Shown here: in pieces, positions 1 through 9,289 of the stretch | How positions within the stretch are numbered: the first letter of the stretch is position 1 | How the letters are laid out: every line of letters starts with the position of its first letter | Assembly: GCA_945874585.1 (NCBI GenBank) | Contig: CAMCHB010000013.1 | Location: 1 to 17,561 of the forward strand | DNA from: an uncultured Clostridium sp. | GTDB lineage: Bacteria > Bacillota > Clostridia > TANB77 > CAG-508 | Length of the DNA: 17,561 nt | Direction of reading: 5' to 3' | The notes under the pieces: model-generated | Told to the model about the DNA's origin: nothing | Seen by the model: only the letters and a program-made list of their open reading frames with translations | Databases searched by the model: none | Made by a program: the position numbers and the translations under genes

Positions 1-1
1 C

Positions 2-3000
2 ATCAATGTAGATGCACTTCAAAAACAAAGACAATACGAGAAGAAATTAGAGGAAGATGCTATTCGACAAATTAAAGCAATGGAGTATCAGGCTAAAACA
101 GCTCCAAAAGAAAAACCACAGCTAGTACCGGATAAAAAAACAGAACCTGTGGCAGAAAAAGAAGAAAGTCATGGCCCATTGATTTATGGTAGAAGTGCTA
201 CCATAAAAGAAGAACTTGAAAAAATTAAAGACATCATGATTGATAACAAAAAAATTGCGTTAGTAGGAGAAATTATCAAAACCGATTCACGCGATATCCG
301 TAATGATAAAGCAATTATCTTTTTTGACTTATACGATGGGACCAGTTCTATTACCTGCAAAATATTTGTCAAACAAGAAGAGACGAAGCGTATATTAGGT
401 CGTTTAAATGAGGCAAAAGGCGTTAAAATAGCAGGAACAGCTGGATACGATAATTTTGCGAAAGAAATTGGTTTTATTGCAAATACTGTAATCGAAACAG
501 AAGGATTAAAAAAACAAGAAAGAATGGACAATGCTGAAACTAAACGTGTGGAATTGCATATGCATACACAAATGAGTCAGATGGATGCTGTTACATCTGT
601 AACAGATTTAATCAATCGTGCTGCTAAATGGGGCTGGAAATCAATTGCTTTAACCGATCATGGTAGTGTACAAGCATTTCCAGAAGCTAATAAAGCAGCT
701 GCTAAAAATGGGATGAAAGTGCTATATGGAGTGGAAGCTTATTTAGTACCTGATAAAAGCCCTAGTGTATTCTTATCTAAAAATCAACCACTCGATACAA
801 CATATTGCGTGTTGGATATTGAAACAACAGGACTTTCTTTCAAAACTGAGAAAATTACAGAGTTGGGTGCTGTTAAAATAAAAAATGGAGAGATTATTGA
901 CCAATTTGAATCTTTTGTAAATCCAGAAAAACCAATTCCAGAAAAAATCGTTAACATAACCCATATTACAGATGAAATGGTAAAGGATGCTCCAACCATT
1001 GAAGAAATTTTACCAAAATTTTTGGAGTTCATGGGTGATACTGTATTAGTAGCCCATAATGCATCTTTTGATATTGGATTTATTCGTTATAATGCCGAAC
1101 AAATGGGATTGACATTCGAGAATTCCTATATTGATACTTTGCGCTTAGCCAAAGAATTATTCCCAGAATACAAACGATATAAATTAGGAGTAATTGCCGA
1201 TAATTTAGGTATCAAAGTGGATGTAGCACACCGTGCATTGGATGATGTTATCACTTTGGTAAAGGTATTTCATGTTATGATTGATAGAATGAAAGAAAAA
1301 GGCATTCAAACAATTTCTGAAATTGACGAAAAATGTAGGGGCGAAATCAATGTCAAAAACTTGCCAAGTTATCATGCTATCATTTTAACCAAAACTCAAA
1401 AAGGACTAATCAATTTATACAAACTGATATCTTTTTCTCATTTGGATTATTTCTACAAAAAGCCAAGAATTCCAAAGAGTTTATACGAACAGTATTCAGA
1501 TGGCTTAATCATTGGAAGTGCGTGCGAAGCGGGAGAATTGTATCGTACCATTGTGAGTGGAAAATCAGAAGAAGAAATAGAAGATATTGCAAAGTTTTAT
1601 GATTACCTAGAGATTCAACCTATTGGCAATAATGAGTTTATGGTACGTAATGGAACGGTGAAAAATGATGATGATTTAAAAGAGATCAATAAAAAAATAG
1701 TAGCACTTGGTGAAAAATTAAACAAACCAGTTGTTGCCACTTGTGATGTTCATTTTATGGATCCACAAGATGAAATTTATCGTCGCATTTTAATGGCAGG
1801 ACAAGGGTATGATGATGCTGATAATCAGGCTCCTTTGTATCTAAGAACCACCAATGAAATGTTAGAAGAATTTGCTTATCTAGGATATGATAAATCCTAT
1901 GAGGTAGTGGTTACCAATACCAATAAAATTTCCGATATGTGTGAAACGGTTTGTCCGATTAACCCAGATAAATGCCCACCTCATATTGATGGGTGCGAAA
2001 AAGAGATTGAAAATATTGCGATGACTCGTGCCAAAGAGTTATATGGAGAAGAACTACCAGAAATTGTGAAACAAAGATTGGAAAAAGAATTAAATTCCAT
2101 CATCAAAAATGGATTTTCCGTTATGTATATCATTGCCCAAAAGTTAGTTTGGAAATCCAATGCTGATGGTTATTTGGTTGGTTCTCGAGGTTCTGTAGGA
2201 TCTTCTTTTGTGGCAAACATGACAGGAATTACAGAAGTTAATTCTTTGCAAGCACATTATCGTTGTCCACATTGTAAATATTCAGATTTTACAGATTACG
2301 GCTATAAAAACGGCTTTGATTTACCGGATAAAAGATGTCCTAAATGTGGTCACAATTTGAAAAAAGATGGCATGGATATTCCATTTGAAACATTCTTGGG
2401 ATTTGATGGAGATAAAGAGCCAGATATCGACTTAAACTTCTCAGGTGAATACCAAGCCAAAGCTCATAAATATACCGAAGTTTTGTTTGGTAAAGGAAAG
2501 ACATTTAAAGCTGGTACGATTGGTACTGTAGCAGAAAAAACAGCTTTTGGCTATGTAAAAAAATATTTTGAAGATCATCATATGGTCGTTAACAATGCCG
2601 AGGTGGCTAGAATTGCCCGAGGATGTACAGGAGTTAAAAGAACAACTGGTCAACATCCAGGTGGTATTATCGTTGTGCCAAAGGAAAGGGAAATTTATGA
2701 ATTTTGCCCTGTTCAGCATCCAGCCGATGATCCAAAATCTGATATTATTACCACTCATTTTGATTATCACTCTATCGATAAAAACTTACTAAAACTGGAT
2801 ATTCTAGGACATGATGATCCAACCGTTATTCGTATGTTACAGGATCTAACAGGAATTGACCCAACTACGATTCCTTTGGATGATAAAGCCACAATGTCTA
2901 TCTTCAGTTCGACCGATGCCATTGGAGTAACACCAAAACAAATCAATTCAGAAGTAGGAAGTTATGGCGTGCCTGAATTTGGAACTAAATTTGTTCGTGG

Positions 3001-3844
3001 TATGTTGGTCGATACAAGACCAAAAACATTTGAAGAGTTAATTCGTATTTCTGGTCTGTCTCATGGAACTGATGTGTGGTTAAACAATGCGCAATCTTTA
3101 ATTGAAGAAGGAACCATTCAATTGGATGAGGCGATTTGTACGAGAGATGATATTATGATTTATTTGATCAAAATGGGATTACCAAAAAAGAATTCTTTCA
3201 AAATAATGGAATGCGTACGTAAGGGAAAAGGTTTAACAGAAGAACAAGAAAGTTTAATGAGGGAGCATAATGTGCCAGATTGGTATATTAACTCATGTAA
3301 GAAAATCAAGTACATGTTCCCAAAAGCACATGCGGCAGCTTATGTAACAATGGCATTTCGTATTGCTTGGTTTAAAGTACACATACCAAAGGCTTATTAC
3401 ACGGCATTTTTCTCTATCCGTGCCGATGAGTTTGATAGCGAAATTATGATTCACGGAGAAGAAAGAGTCAAAAATAAAATGAAGGAAATTGATTTGTTAG
3501 GCAATAATGCTACTGTAAAGGAAAAGAATATGTATGCTATTTTGGAAATTGTACAAGAAATGTATGAAAGAGGCTATCAGTTTTTACCAATTGATTTGTA
3601 CCGTTCTGATGCTAAAAAATTTGTGATGGAAGATGACGGAATTCGCCCACCACTAAATAGTATTGCAGGATTAGGAACAGTAGCTGCGGAAAGCATTGTA
3701 GAGGCACGAAAAGATGGTAAATTCATGTCTATTAACGATTTGCAAATTCGTTCTAAAGCGGGCAAGTCTATTATAGAATTGTTGCGAAATGTTGGTTGCT
3801 TAGAAGGAATGAGTGAAAGTAATCAAATGAGTTTATTTGGATAA
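2..3844 (+). CDS. polC: DNA polymerase III PolC, alpha subunit with proofreading exonuclease (5' end outside window)
   Basis: Replicative DNA polymerase of low-GC Gram-positives, which synthesises and proofreads DNA at the fork. The frame stays open to the window edge upstream of the ATG at 80, so that ATG is internal; 1280 codons are visible against about 1440 in the family, so roughly 150-160 N-terminal residues are missing. In order: the end of the N-terminal region, an OB-fold (about 240-500), a PHP domain starting at the HMHTQMSQMDA motif (about 548), a DEDD exonuclease inserted in it (about 800-1290; DIETTG, then HNASFD, then the AHRALDD motif), a four-cysteine zinc motif (codons at 2264, 2273, 2336, 2345), the palm aspartates in DIDLNF (2423 and 2429), the HPGG motif, and a C-terminal end in SLFG. 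No frameshift or missing catalytic residue is seen. The stop lies 17 bp before the next gene, suggesting co-transcription. Identity is near certain. Confidence 0.98.
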   Translation: MNVDALQKQRQYEKKLEEDAIRQIKAMEYQAKTAPKEKPQLVPDKKTEPVAEKEESHGPLIYGRSATIKEELEKIKDIMIDNKKIALVGEIIKTDSRDIRNDKAIIFFDLYDGTSSITCKIFVKQEETKRILGRLNEAKGVKIAGTAGYDNFAKEIGFIANTVIETEGLKKQERMDNAETKRVELHMHTQMSQMDAVTSVTDLINRAAKWGWKSIALTDHGSVQAFPEANKAAAKNGMKVLYGVEAYLVPDKSPSVFLSKNQPLDTTYCVLDIETTGLSFKTEKITELGAVKIKNGEIIDQFESFVNPEKPIPEKIVNITHITDEMVKDAPTIEEILPKFLEFMGDTVLVAHNASFDIGFIRYNAEQMGLTFENSYIDTLRLAKELFPEYKRYKLGVIADNLGIKVDVAHRALDDVITLVKVFHVMIDRMKEKGIQTISEIDEKCRGEINVKNLPSYHAIILTKTQKGLINLYKLISFSHLDYFYKKPRIPKSLYEQYSDGLIIGSACEAGELYRTIVSGKSEEEIEDIAKFYDYLEIQPIGNNEFMVRNGTVKNDDDLKEINKKIVALGEKLNKPVVATCDVHFMDPQDEIYRRILMAGQGYDDADNQAPLYLRTTNEMLEEFAYLGYDKSYEVVVTNTNKISDMCETVCPINPDKCPPHIDGCEKEIENIAMTRAKELYGEELPEIVKQRLEKELNSIIKNGFSVMYIIAQKLVWKSNADGYLVGSRGSVGSSFVANMTGITEVNSLQAHYRCPHCKYSDFTDYGYKNGFDLPDKRCPKCGHNLKKDGMDIPFETFLGFDGDKEPDIDLNFSGEYQAKAHKYTEVLFGKGKTFKAGTIGTVAEKTAFGYVKKYFEDHHMVVNNAEVARIARGCTGVKRTTGQHPGGIIVVPKEREIYEFCPVQHPADDPKSDIITTHFDYHSIDKNLLKLDILGHDDPTVIRMLQDLTGIDPTTIPLDDKATMSIFSSTDAIGVTPKQINSEVGSYGVPEFGTKFVRGMLVDTRPKTFEELIRISGLSHGTDVWLNNAQSLIEEGTIQLDEAICTRDDIMIYLIKMGLPKKNSFKIMECVRKGKGLTEEQESLMREHNVPDWYINSCKKIKYMFPKAHAAAYVTMAFRIAWFKVHIPKAYYTAFFSIRADEFDSEIMIHGEERVKNKMKEIDLLGNNATVKEKNMYAILEIVQEMYERGYQFLPIDLYRSDAKKFVMEDDGIRPPLNSIAGLGTVAAESIVEARKDGKFMSINDLQIRSKAGKSIIELLRNVGCLEGMSESNQMSLFG

Positions 3845-3861
3845 ATAAAAAGGGAGAGATT

Positions 3862-5223
3862 ATGGAGAAAATACAAAAAAATCAAGAGTATGAATTAGAA
3901 ATTATTGATCAGGGTTTTGAAGGAGAAGGAATTGCTAAAAAGGATGGCTATACCATTTTTATTCCGCAAGCCATCCAAGGAGAAATCGTAAAAGCAACTA
4001 TTTTGAAAGTAACACCTTCCTATGCTATTGGAAAAATAAAATCAATTTTAAAACCTTCTCCTTATCGAATGGAACCAGATTGTGCGGTTTATCCTAGATG
4101 TGGAGGTTGTCATTTGCGCCATATGGATTATAACAGCACACTAGCTTTAAAAGAAAAAATAGTATGGAATTGTTTACAGAAGACGAAGGTTTCGATTCCT
4201 GCACTTGAGCCTATTTTAGGAATGGGAAATCCATACTATTATCGTAATAAATTGCAATATCCAGTTGGATTTGATGCTCATCACAATCCAGTCATGGGTG
4301 TGTATGCGAAAAGATCTCATGTAATCATTCCACATGAAACATGTCAAATTCAAAATAAAATAAATCAACTAATTGCGGCAGACACTTTCGCATATTTTAG
4401 AAAAGCTGGGATAGAGCCATACGATGAGAAACAAGGAAACGGAGAATTAAGACATATTGTGGTACGAAATGGAAATGTATCACAAGAAGTTATGTTGGTT
4501 TTGGTATTGCATCAATTAAAACATGATATAGGAGAGGAATTTATCCAATACATTACCACGAAATATCCAACCATACAAACAATTGTTTTAAATTTCAATA
4601 CGAAAAATACCAATGTTATTTATGGCGAGAAAAACGAGGTTATTTATGGAGATGGCTATATTCGTGATATATTGGGTGATTACCAATTTATGATTTCACC
4701 GTTATCCTTTTATCAAGTTAATTCAGTTCAAGCAGAAGCTATGTATCAGATAGCGATTGAGCACGCTCATGTACAGCCAGAGGATATTGTCTTAGATTTG
4801 TATGGTGGGATAGGAACAATTGGAATATTTGTATCACGTTATGTGAAACAAGTTTATGGAATCGAAATCATTCCATCTGCTGTGAGAGATGCTCGTCAAA
4901 ATGCTATGTGGAATCAAATTCATAATATAGAATTTTTCTGTGGAGATGTAGCTCAAATTTTGCCACAACTATTAGCAGATGAAAAAAAGAAACCAAATGT
5001 AATTTTTGTGGATCCACCAAGAAAAGGATTAGATGAACAAACAATTCAAACGATAAAACAAGTAAATCCAGGAAAGCTAGTTTATATTAGTTGCAATCCA
5101 GCTACTTTAGCCAGAGATTTGAAAGCACTAGAAGAATGCTATGAAGTGAAATTTATACAACCAGTAGATTTATTCCCTTTCACGAAACATGTGGAAGTAG
5201 TAACTTGTTTAGAAAGAAAATAG
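3862..5223 (+). CDS. rlmD: 23S rRNA (uracil-C5)-methyltransferase, RlmD/RumA type
   Basis: SAM-dependent enzyme that makes 5-methyluridine in 23S rRNA. The 453-residue protein has an N-terminal TRAM RNA-binding domain (about 1-62), then four cysteines spaced as for a [4Fe-4S] cluster (C74, C80, C83, C161), and a C-terminal Rossmann methyltransferase domain with the SAM motif LDLYGGIGTIG (311-321), DPPRKGL (384-390), the catalytic cysteine C411 in SCNPATLARD, and the terminal TKHVEVV motif with the general-base glutamate E445. The length is normal for the family. The start is supported by GGGAGAG a few bases upstream. It follows polC by 17 bp with no terminator between them, so it is probably read from the polC transcript. 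The family includes enzymes for U1939, U747, or both (RlmCD in Gram-positives); the exact target cannot be read from sequence, so the symbol is the family default. Confidence 0.9.
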   Translation: MEKIQKNQEYELEIIDQGFEGEGIAKKDGYTIFIPQAIQGEIVKATILKVTPSYAIGKIKSILKPSPYRMEPDCAVYPRCGGCHLRHMDYNSTLALKEKIVWNCLQKTKVSIPALEPILGMGNPYYYRNKLQYPVGFDAHHNPVMGVYAKRSHVIIPHETCQIQNKINQLIAADTFAYFRKAGIEPYDEKQGNGELRHIVVRNGNVSQEVMLVLVLHQLKHDIGEEFIQYITTKYPTIQTIVLNFNTKNTNVIYGEKNEVIYGDGYIRDILGDYQFMISPLSFYQVNSVQAEAMYQIAIEHAHVQPEDIVLDLYGGIGTIGIFVSRYVKQVYGIEIIPSAVRDARQNAMWNQIHNIEFFCGDVAQILPQLLADEKKKPNVIFVDPPRKGLDEQTIQTIKQVNPGKLVYISCNPATLARDLKALEECYEVKFIQPVDLFPFTKHVEVVTCLERK

Positions 5224-5225
5224 AA

Positions 5226-5254
5226 GTGACAAAATTGCAATAGCATGATACAAT
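5226..5254 (+). promoter_or_regulatory. Predicted sigma-A promoter with extended -10, upstream of the glycosyltransferase gene
   Basis: GTGACA (5226-5231) and TACAAT (5249-5254) are separated by exactly 17 bp, with a TG dinucleotide one base before the -10 box (extended -10). Each hexamer matches consensus at five of six positions. It lies just after the rlmD stop and about 30 bp before the glycosyltransferase start, so that gene can be transcribed separately from polC-rlmD. No terminator is seen between rlmD and this promoter, so read-through is also likely. Confidence 0.6.
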
Positions 5255-5283
5255 GGGAAAAATAGAAAAAGGAGAGAAGCAAA

Positions 5284-7542
5284 GTGAAGATTGATTATCA
5301 ACTAACACCCGGAAGAAAAATGAAAAAGCAAGAATGGGAAACAGATCAATTGAAAGAACCAGTGATTAGCATCATTACACCTTATTATAATGGAGAAAAA
5401 TATATTGATGAAACAGCCAAATCAATTTTAAATCAAACCTTTCCTTTTTGGGAATGGGTGATTGTAGATGATGCCTCTACCACCAAGGAAGCACAAGCCA
5501 AACTACAAGAAATAGAACAATTAGACAAACGTATCCATGTTTTTCATAAGGAAAATGGTGGACCAGCTGTGGCTCGCGACTATGGTGTCAAACAAGCAAA
5601 CCAAACAAGCGAATTTTTATGCTTTTTAGATGCAGATGATTTAATTTGCAACACCTATTTAGAATGTGCTTATATAACACTAAAAACAAATCCAAAAGCT
5701 AGTTGGACTTATACCGACACCATCAATTTTGACGGCAGAGAATTTTTATGGAGAAAATGGTATTCTCCAACCAAGGAAATGGAAGAAAACCTTTTGGTTA
5801 TGACCTCTTTGGTACGTAGAAAAGATTTTGTAGAAGCGGGTGGCTTTGCTATTCAAGAAAAAACAGTATATGAAGATTGGTGTTTGTGGCTAAAATTGAT
5901 ACAATTGCAAAAGTATCCAGTCCATATGACTTTTTTGGGTACCTGGTACCGACAAAAAGCACCAGAAGAGAGTGAACTAGCTAGGACAAATGTACACAAC
6001 AAGACAAAGGCATTGGCATACAAAGATCAGATTGTTCAACAAATTCATGAAGCAAAGGAAGCTGTTCAATTCCCAAAAGCAGATTTTAACTGGGATAGAA
6101 TACCAGATGATTTACCACAAGATGTTTTGATGCCAAAACGAAAAAAAGATGAGAAAATTAAGATCTTAATGTTCTTTCCATGGATGGTAGTGGGAGGAGC
6201 CGATAAGTTCAATTTAGATTTGATAAAAGGTTTGGATCCTGCCAAGTACGAAGTAACGATTGTTACCACAGAACCTTCAAACAATCCATGGAGATTGCAA
6301 TTTGAACAATATGCTAGTGTTTATGAACTACCTGCGTTTTTGGAACAGAAATATTGGTTGGCTTTTGTATCCTATCTGATTCAAAAAAATCAAATCAATC
6401 TTATTTTTAATTCCAATAGTAAATTTGGATATGCTGTATTGCCTTATTTGAAAGCACGTTACCCAGAAATTCCTATGTTGGATTATGTTCATATGGAGGA
6501 GTGGTATAATCGCAATGGTGGTTTCTCAAGAGATTCTAGTGCCATTGCAGAAGTACTAGACAAAACATATGTTTGCAATCAAAATTCTGAGAAAATTTTA
6601 GTGCATCATTTTGAAAGAAAACCACAAGAGGTTGAAACTGTCTATATTGGAGTGGATGAAAAAAAGTTTGATCCAGCTAAATATGACAAAACAAAGATCT
6701 TGGAAGAATTGCAAATTCAGCCCAATGGGAAAAAAATAATTGGCTATATTTGCCGTATTACAGAGCAAAAAAGGCCACATCTTTTGCTTCAAATTGCAAA
6801 AGAATTAAAGAAAAAACGTGATGATTTCCTAGTGGTGGTTGCAGGAGATGGTGCCCTATTGCCGGCTATTCGAGAGGAAGCCAAACGTTTTCATTTGGAA
6901 GACAATATGGTGTTTTTAGGTAATATAAAACAGACAGAAAAAATTTATGCCATTTGCGATATGACATTAAATTGTTCCATTAAAGAAGGTTTAGCACTTA
7001 CAGCGTATGAATCATTGGCTATGGGAGTTCCTGTTATCTCTTCTGATGTAGGAGGACAAAAGGAGCTAATTACTCAAGAAGTAGGCATTATTGTTCCATG
7101 TTTGCAAAAAGAAAAAGACATTTATGATATTGTGTATTCTGAGAAAGAAGTGCAACCATACGTAAAAGGAATCTTACATATTATGGACCATTTAGATCAA
7201 TACAAGAAACAGTGTAGAAATAAGATTTTAAATGGATTTACCATTGACCAGATGATCCAAAAAATGAATCGAATTTTACAGGAGACGGCAGAACATCCTA
7301 ATGCAGAGAAAATAGAAAATGGAAAACGATTAGAACCAATGCAAAATTTGTTAAAAGAGCTTGTTGTTAAAAATTTTGCCACTTTTCAAGGGGAATATGA
7401 GTGGTCTTCCAATCAATTTTTAAAAGAAAATTTATGGGACATGAAAAAACCAATGTCTTGGTATATCAAACATCCTATTGTTGTAGTTTTACAAAAGCTT
7501 GGCGTTTATGAATTTTGCAAAAAATTGATCGAAAAAAAATAA
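5284..7542 (+). CDS. Two-domain glycosyltransferase (GT2 N-terminal, GT4 C-terminal)
   Basis: A 752-residue protein joining two complete glycosyltransferase modules. Residues about 26-250 are a GT-A fold GT2 domain: SIITPYYNGE at 29-38, VDDAST (61-66), the DxD-type DADD motif (116-119) and the acidic ED pair (197-198) typical of the catalytic base region. Residues about 290-665 are a GT-B fold GT4 domain: VGGADKFNLDL near 303-313, GYICRITEQKRP (487-498), GDGALLP, and the EX7E-type motif EGLALTAYE (568-576) that contacts the nucleotide-sugar phosphates. No signal peptide or clear membrane helix is visible, so it is probably cytosolic or peripheral to the membrane. The GTG start is chosen because AAAGGAGAG lies about 7 bases upstream. 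The likely role is successive sugar additions to a cell-surface glycan or glycolipid; donor and acceptor are unknown. It has no glycan-gene neighbours, which makes its pathway hard to infer. Confidence 0.85.
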   Translation: MKIDYQLTPGRKMKKQEWETDQLKEPVISIITPYYNGEKYIDETAKSILNQTFPFWEWVIVDDASTTKEAQAKLQEIEQLDKRIHVFHKENGGPAVARDYGVKQANQTSEFLCFLDADDLICNTYLECAYITLKTNPKASWTYTDTINFDGREFLWRKWYSPTKEMEENLLVMTSLVRRKDFVEAGGFAIQEKTVYEDWCLWLKLIQLQKYPVHMTFLGTWYRQKAPEESELARTNVHNKTKALAYKDQIVQQIHEAKEAVQFPKADFNWDRIPDDLPQDVLMPKRKKDEKIKILMFFPWMVVGGADKFNLDLIKGLDPAKYEVTIVTTEPSNNPWRLQFEQYASVYELPAFLEQKYWLAFVSYLIQKNQINLIFNSNSKFGYAVLPYLKARYPEIPMLDYVHMEEWYNRNGGFSRDSSAIAEVLDKTYVCNQNSEKILVHHFERKPQEVETVYIGVDEKKFDPAKYDKTKILEELQIQPNGKKIIGYICRITEQKRPHLLLQIAKELKKKRDDFLVVVAGDGALLPAIREEAKRFHLEDNMVFLGNIKQTEKIYAICDMTLNCSIKEGLALTAYESLAMGVPVISSDVGGQKELITQEVGIIVPCLQKEKDIYDIVYSEKEVQPYVKGILHIMDHLDQYKKQCRNKILNGFTIDQMIQKMNRILQETAEHPNAEKIENGKRLEPMQNLLKELVVKNFATFQGEYEWSSNQFLKENLWDMKKPMSWYIKHPIVVVLQKLGVYEFCKKLIEKK

Positions 7543-7559
7543 GAAAAATTTGAAAGGAC

Positions 7560-7589
7560 TTGAATCTTACAGAAAAGAAGGAGTAGAAT
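7560..7589 (+). promoter_or_regulatory. Possible promoter upstream of gpmA
   Basis: TTGAAT (7560-7565) and TAGAAT (7584-7589) are 18 bp apart, each a four or five of six match to sigma-A consensus. The pair sits in the 79-bp gap before gpmA. In AT-rich DNA such matches can arise by chance, so this is tentative. A strong TAAGGAGG ribosome binding site follows at 7607-7614, eight bases (7 intervening) before the gpmA ATG. Confidence 0.35.
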
Positions 7590-7621
7590 AAATAGGAAAC
7601 AAACGATAAGGAGGAATTATT

Positions 7622-8314
7622 ATGACAAAATTAGTTTTAGTTAGACATGGACAAAGTGTATGGAATTTGGAAAATAAATTTACAGGATGGACAGATGTAG
7701 CTTTATCAGAGCAGGGCGTGAAAGAAGCAATAGAGGCCGGAAAGGTTTTAAAAGAAAAGGGCTATCATTTTGATTTGTCTTTTACTTCTGTTTTGAAACG
7801 TGCCGAGGATACATTGAATTATATTTTGAAAGAAATGGGAGAAGAAAATATTGAAATCAAAAGAAGCTGGCGTTTAAATGAAAGACATTATGGAGCTTTA
7901 CAAGGATTAAATAAAGATGAAACACGTGCCAAGTATGGAGCAGAACAAGTCCAATTATGGAGAAGAAGTAGTCAAGTAAGACCACCAGAGTTAGATGTTA
8001 CCGATCCACGTTACCCAGGAAATGATCCAAAATATAAAGGCTTAACAGAAAGTGAATTACCAAAAACAGAGAATTTGGTCGATACCATTCAAAGAGTAAC
8101 AGAGTACTGGAATTCAGATATTAAACCAGCTCTTTTAGCTGGAAGACATATTATTATTGCAGCACATGGAAATAGTTTACGTGGTTTAATGAAATATTTG
8201 GATCAAATTAGCGACGAGGATATTGTAAAATTAGAGATTCAAACAGGTAATCCAATTTGCTATGAATTAGATAATGATTTAAAACCAATTCGTCATTATT
8301 ATGTTAAATCATAA
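7622..8314 (+). CDS. gpmA: 2,3-bisphosphoglycerate-dependent phosphoglycerate mutase
   Basis: Glycolytic and gluconeogenic enzyme interconverting 3- and 2-phosphoglycerate in the cytosol through a phosphohistidine. At 230 residues it has the normal length for the cofactor-dependent class. Visible active-site elements are LVRHGQSVWN with the phosphorylated H9 and R8, FTGWTDVALSEQG (20-32), R60, ERHYGALQG with E87, the RRSSQVRPP segment followed by DPRYPGNDPKYKGL (128-141), and AAHGNSLRG with H182. Together these separate it from broader histidine-phosphatase paralogues. The start is supported by a near-consensus AAGGAGG. It is the last gene of the left plus-strand block and is followed 29 bp later by a hairpin terminator. 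It has no functional link to its neighbours beyond location. Confidence 0.97.
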   Translation: MTKLVLVRHGQSVWNLENKFTGWTDVALSEQGVKEAIEAGKVLKEKGYHFDLSFTSVLKRAEDTLNYILKEMGEENIEIKRSWRLNERHYGALQGLNKDETRAKYGAEQVQLWRRSSQVRPPELDVTDPRYPGNDPKYKGLTESELPKTENLVDTIQRVTEYWNSDIKPALLAGRHIIIAAHGNSLRGLMKYLDQISDEDIVKLEIQTGNPICYELDNDLKPIRHYYVKS

Positions 8315-8343
8315 GAAAGCTTAAAGTAATTTATATAAAGTAA

Positions 8344-8383
8344 AAAACAAGCAGGTAAACCGATGCGTTTATCTGCTTGTTTT
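8344..8383. terminator. Bidirectional intrinsic terminator between gpmA and the convergent pseudouridine synthase gene
   Basis: A 17-bp inverted repeat (8344-8360 with 8367-8383; a single G-T type mismatch) encloses a six-base loop CGATGC. On the minus strand the stem is followed by a T-rich run (complement of the A-run from 8347 leftwards), giving a strong terminator for the minus gene. On the plus strand the stem ends in TTTT and then G, a weaker U-tract. The minus-strand stop codon (8369-8371) lies inside the right arm, so the hairpin overlaps the end of that coding region. Confidence 0.85.
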
Positions 8384-9280
8384 GGGTGATGCATTTGAAT
8401 TTCGTAGTAGTTTGTCATAATGAGTGGTAAGGGAAAAACTTTTGTGATTTAAGTAATTGAGCACGCCAGCATCAGAAGTAAAAGAGAAAACAATGCGTTG
8501 ACTCATAAGAAGCTGATGACTTTGCTTCCATGCTTTATTAACTTGATTGATGCCATATTTGGAGTCACCAATAATAGGATGACCCATATGGGCTAGATGA
8601 GCTCGAATCTGGTGCGTCCTACCTGTTTCTAGATGAATGGCTAACAAAGCAGCATTTTTACTTGGATTGATAGCAAGAACTTGATAAGAGGTAATAATTT
8701 TTTTGGATCCTTTTTGAAAATGATCTGTTACATATACCATTGACTTTTTTTGATCTTTAAAAAGATAGGCTTCCATTCTTTTTCTTTTTATTTTGGGAAT
8801 GCCATATACAATGGCTTCGTAATATTTATCAATTTCACGATCCTTCAATTTTTGTTCTAGGATTTCCAATGAGGCTGGTTGTTTTGCATAAAGAATCAAA
8901 CCAGAGGTATTTCGATCAAGTCGATGACATGGTTTGGCAGATGAGCAGTATTGGCTTACATAGTTAGAAAAGGATGGGGTATGGGAATCATTTTCTAATA
9001 CAGCAATTCCATCTGGTTTATTCAGCAACAAAATCCACTCGTCTTCGTAGACAATATCTAGAAGTGGTTTACCATATAAAATTTCATCTTTGATGTAAAG
9101 CGTAATTTGATCACCTGTTTGTATGGTTTCATTGGTGTGAATACGTTTATCATTTATACAAATATCCTTTTTACGTAAGGCTTTATAAATTTGTGAAGTG
9201 GCTAAACGAGGAAATTGAGCCTGTAAAAAGGGAATCAATTTTTTTTCATTAAATTTTGCATTTACTATTATTTTTTTCAT
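8369..9280 (-). CDS. RluA-family RNA pseudouridine synthase
   Basis: Isomerises uridine to pseudouridine in structured RNA. From the chosen start the protein has 303 residues: an S4 RNA-binding domain (about 13-62), then the RluA catalytic domain with the HRLDRNTSGLILYAK motif (119-133) carrying the catalytic aspartate D122, KYYEAIVYG (152-160), and the conserved RTHQIRAHL box (221-229) followed by HPIIGDSKYG. The open frame extends 27 codons further upstream, but that part overlaps the ylxM promoter and has no ribosome binding site. The ATG at 9280 has GGAG five bases before it and starts MKKIIV. An adjacent ATG at 9283 is also possible. The family has several paralogues (RluC, RluD, RluB-like targets), and the target base cannot be assigned from sequence. 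The last residues (ASPKTSR) are encoded within the terminator hairpin. Confidence 0.93.
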   Translation of the reverse strand: MKKIIVNAKFNEKKLIPFLQAQFPRLATSQIYKALRKKDICINDKRIHTNETIQTGDQITLYIKDEILYGKPLLDIVYEDEWILLLNKPDGIAVLENDSHTPSFSNYVSQYCSSAKPCHRLDRNTSGLILYAKQPASLEILEQKLKDREIDKYYEAIVYGIPKIKRKRMEAYLFKDQKKSMVYVTDHFQKGSKKIITSYQVLAINPSKNAALLAIHLETGRTHQIRAHLAHMGHPIIGDSKYGINQVNKAWKQSHQLLMSQRIVFSFTSDAGVLNYLNHKSFSLTTHYDKLLRNSNASPKTSR

Positions 9281-9289
9281 CATATCTCC

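Noticed and set aside
80..82. ATG at 80 as the start of polC
   Set aside because: The frame is open to the window edge, no ribosome site precedes the ATG, and the family needs about 150 more N-terminal residues.
2441..2770. Minus-strand open frame antisense to polC (109 codons)
   Set aside because: It has no ribosome site or recognisable domain and lies fully within the conserved polymerase core; it is a by-product of codon bias.
7543..7621. Terminator between the glycosyltransferase gene and gpmA
   Set aside because: No inverted repeat followed by a T-run is present in the gap; only a weak promoter match and the gpmA ribosome site are seen.
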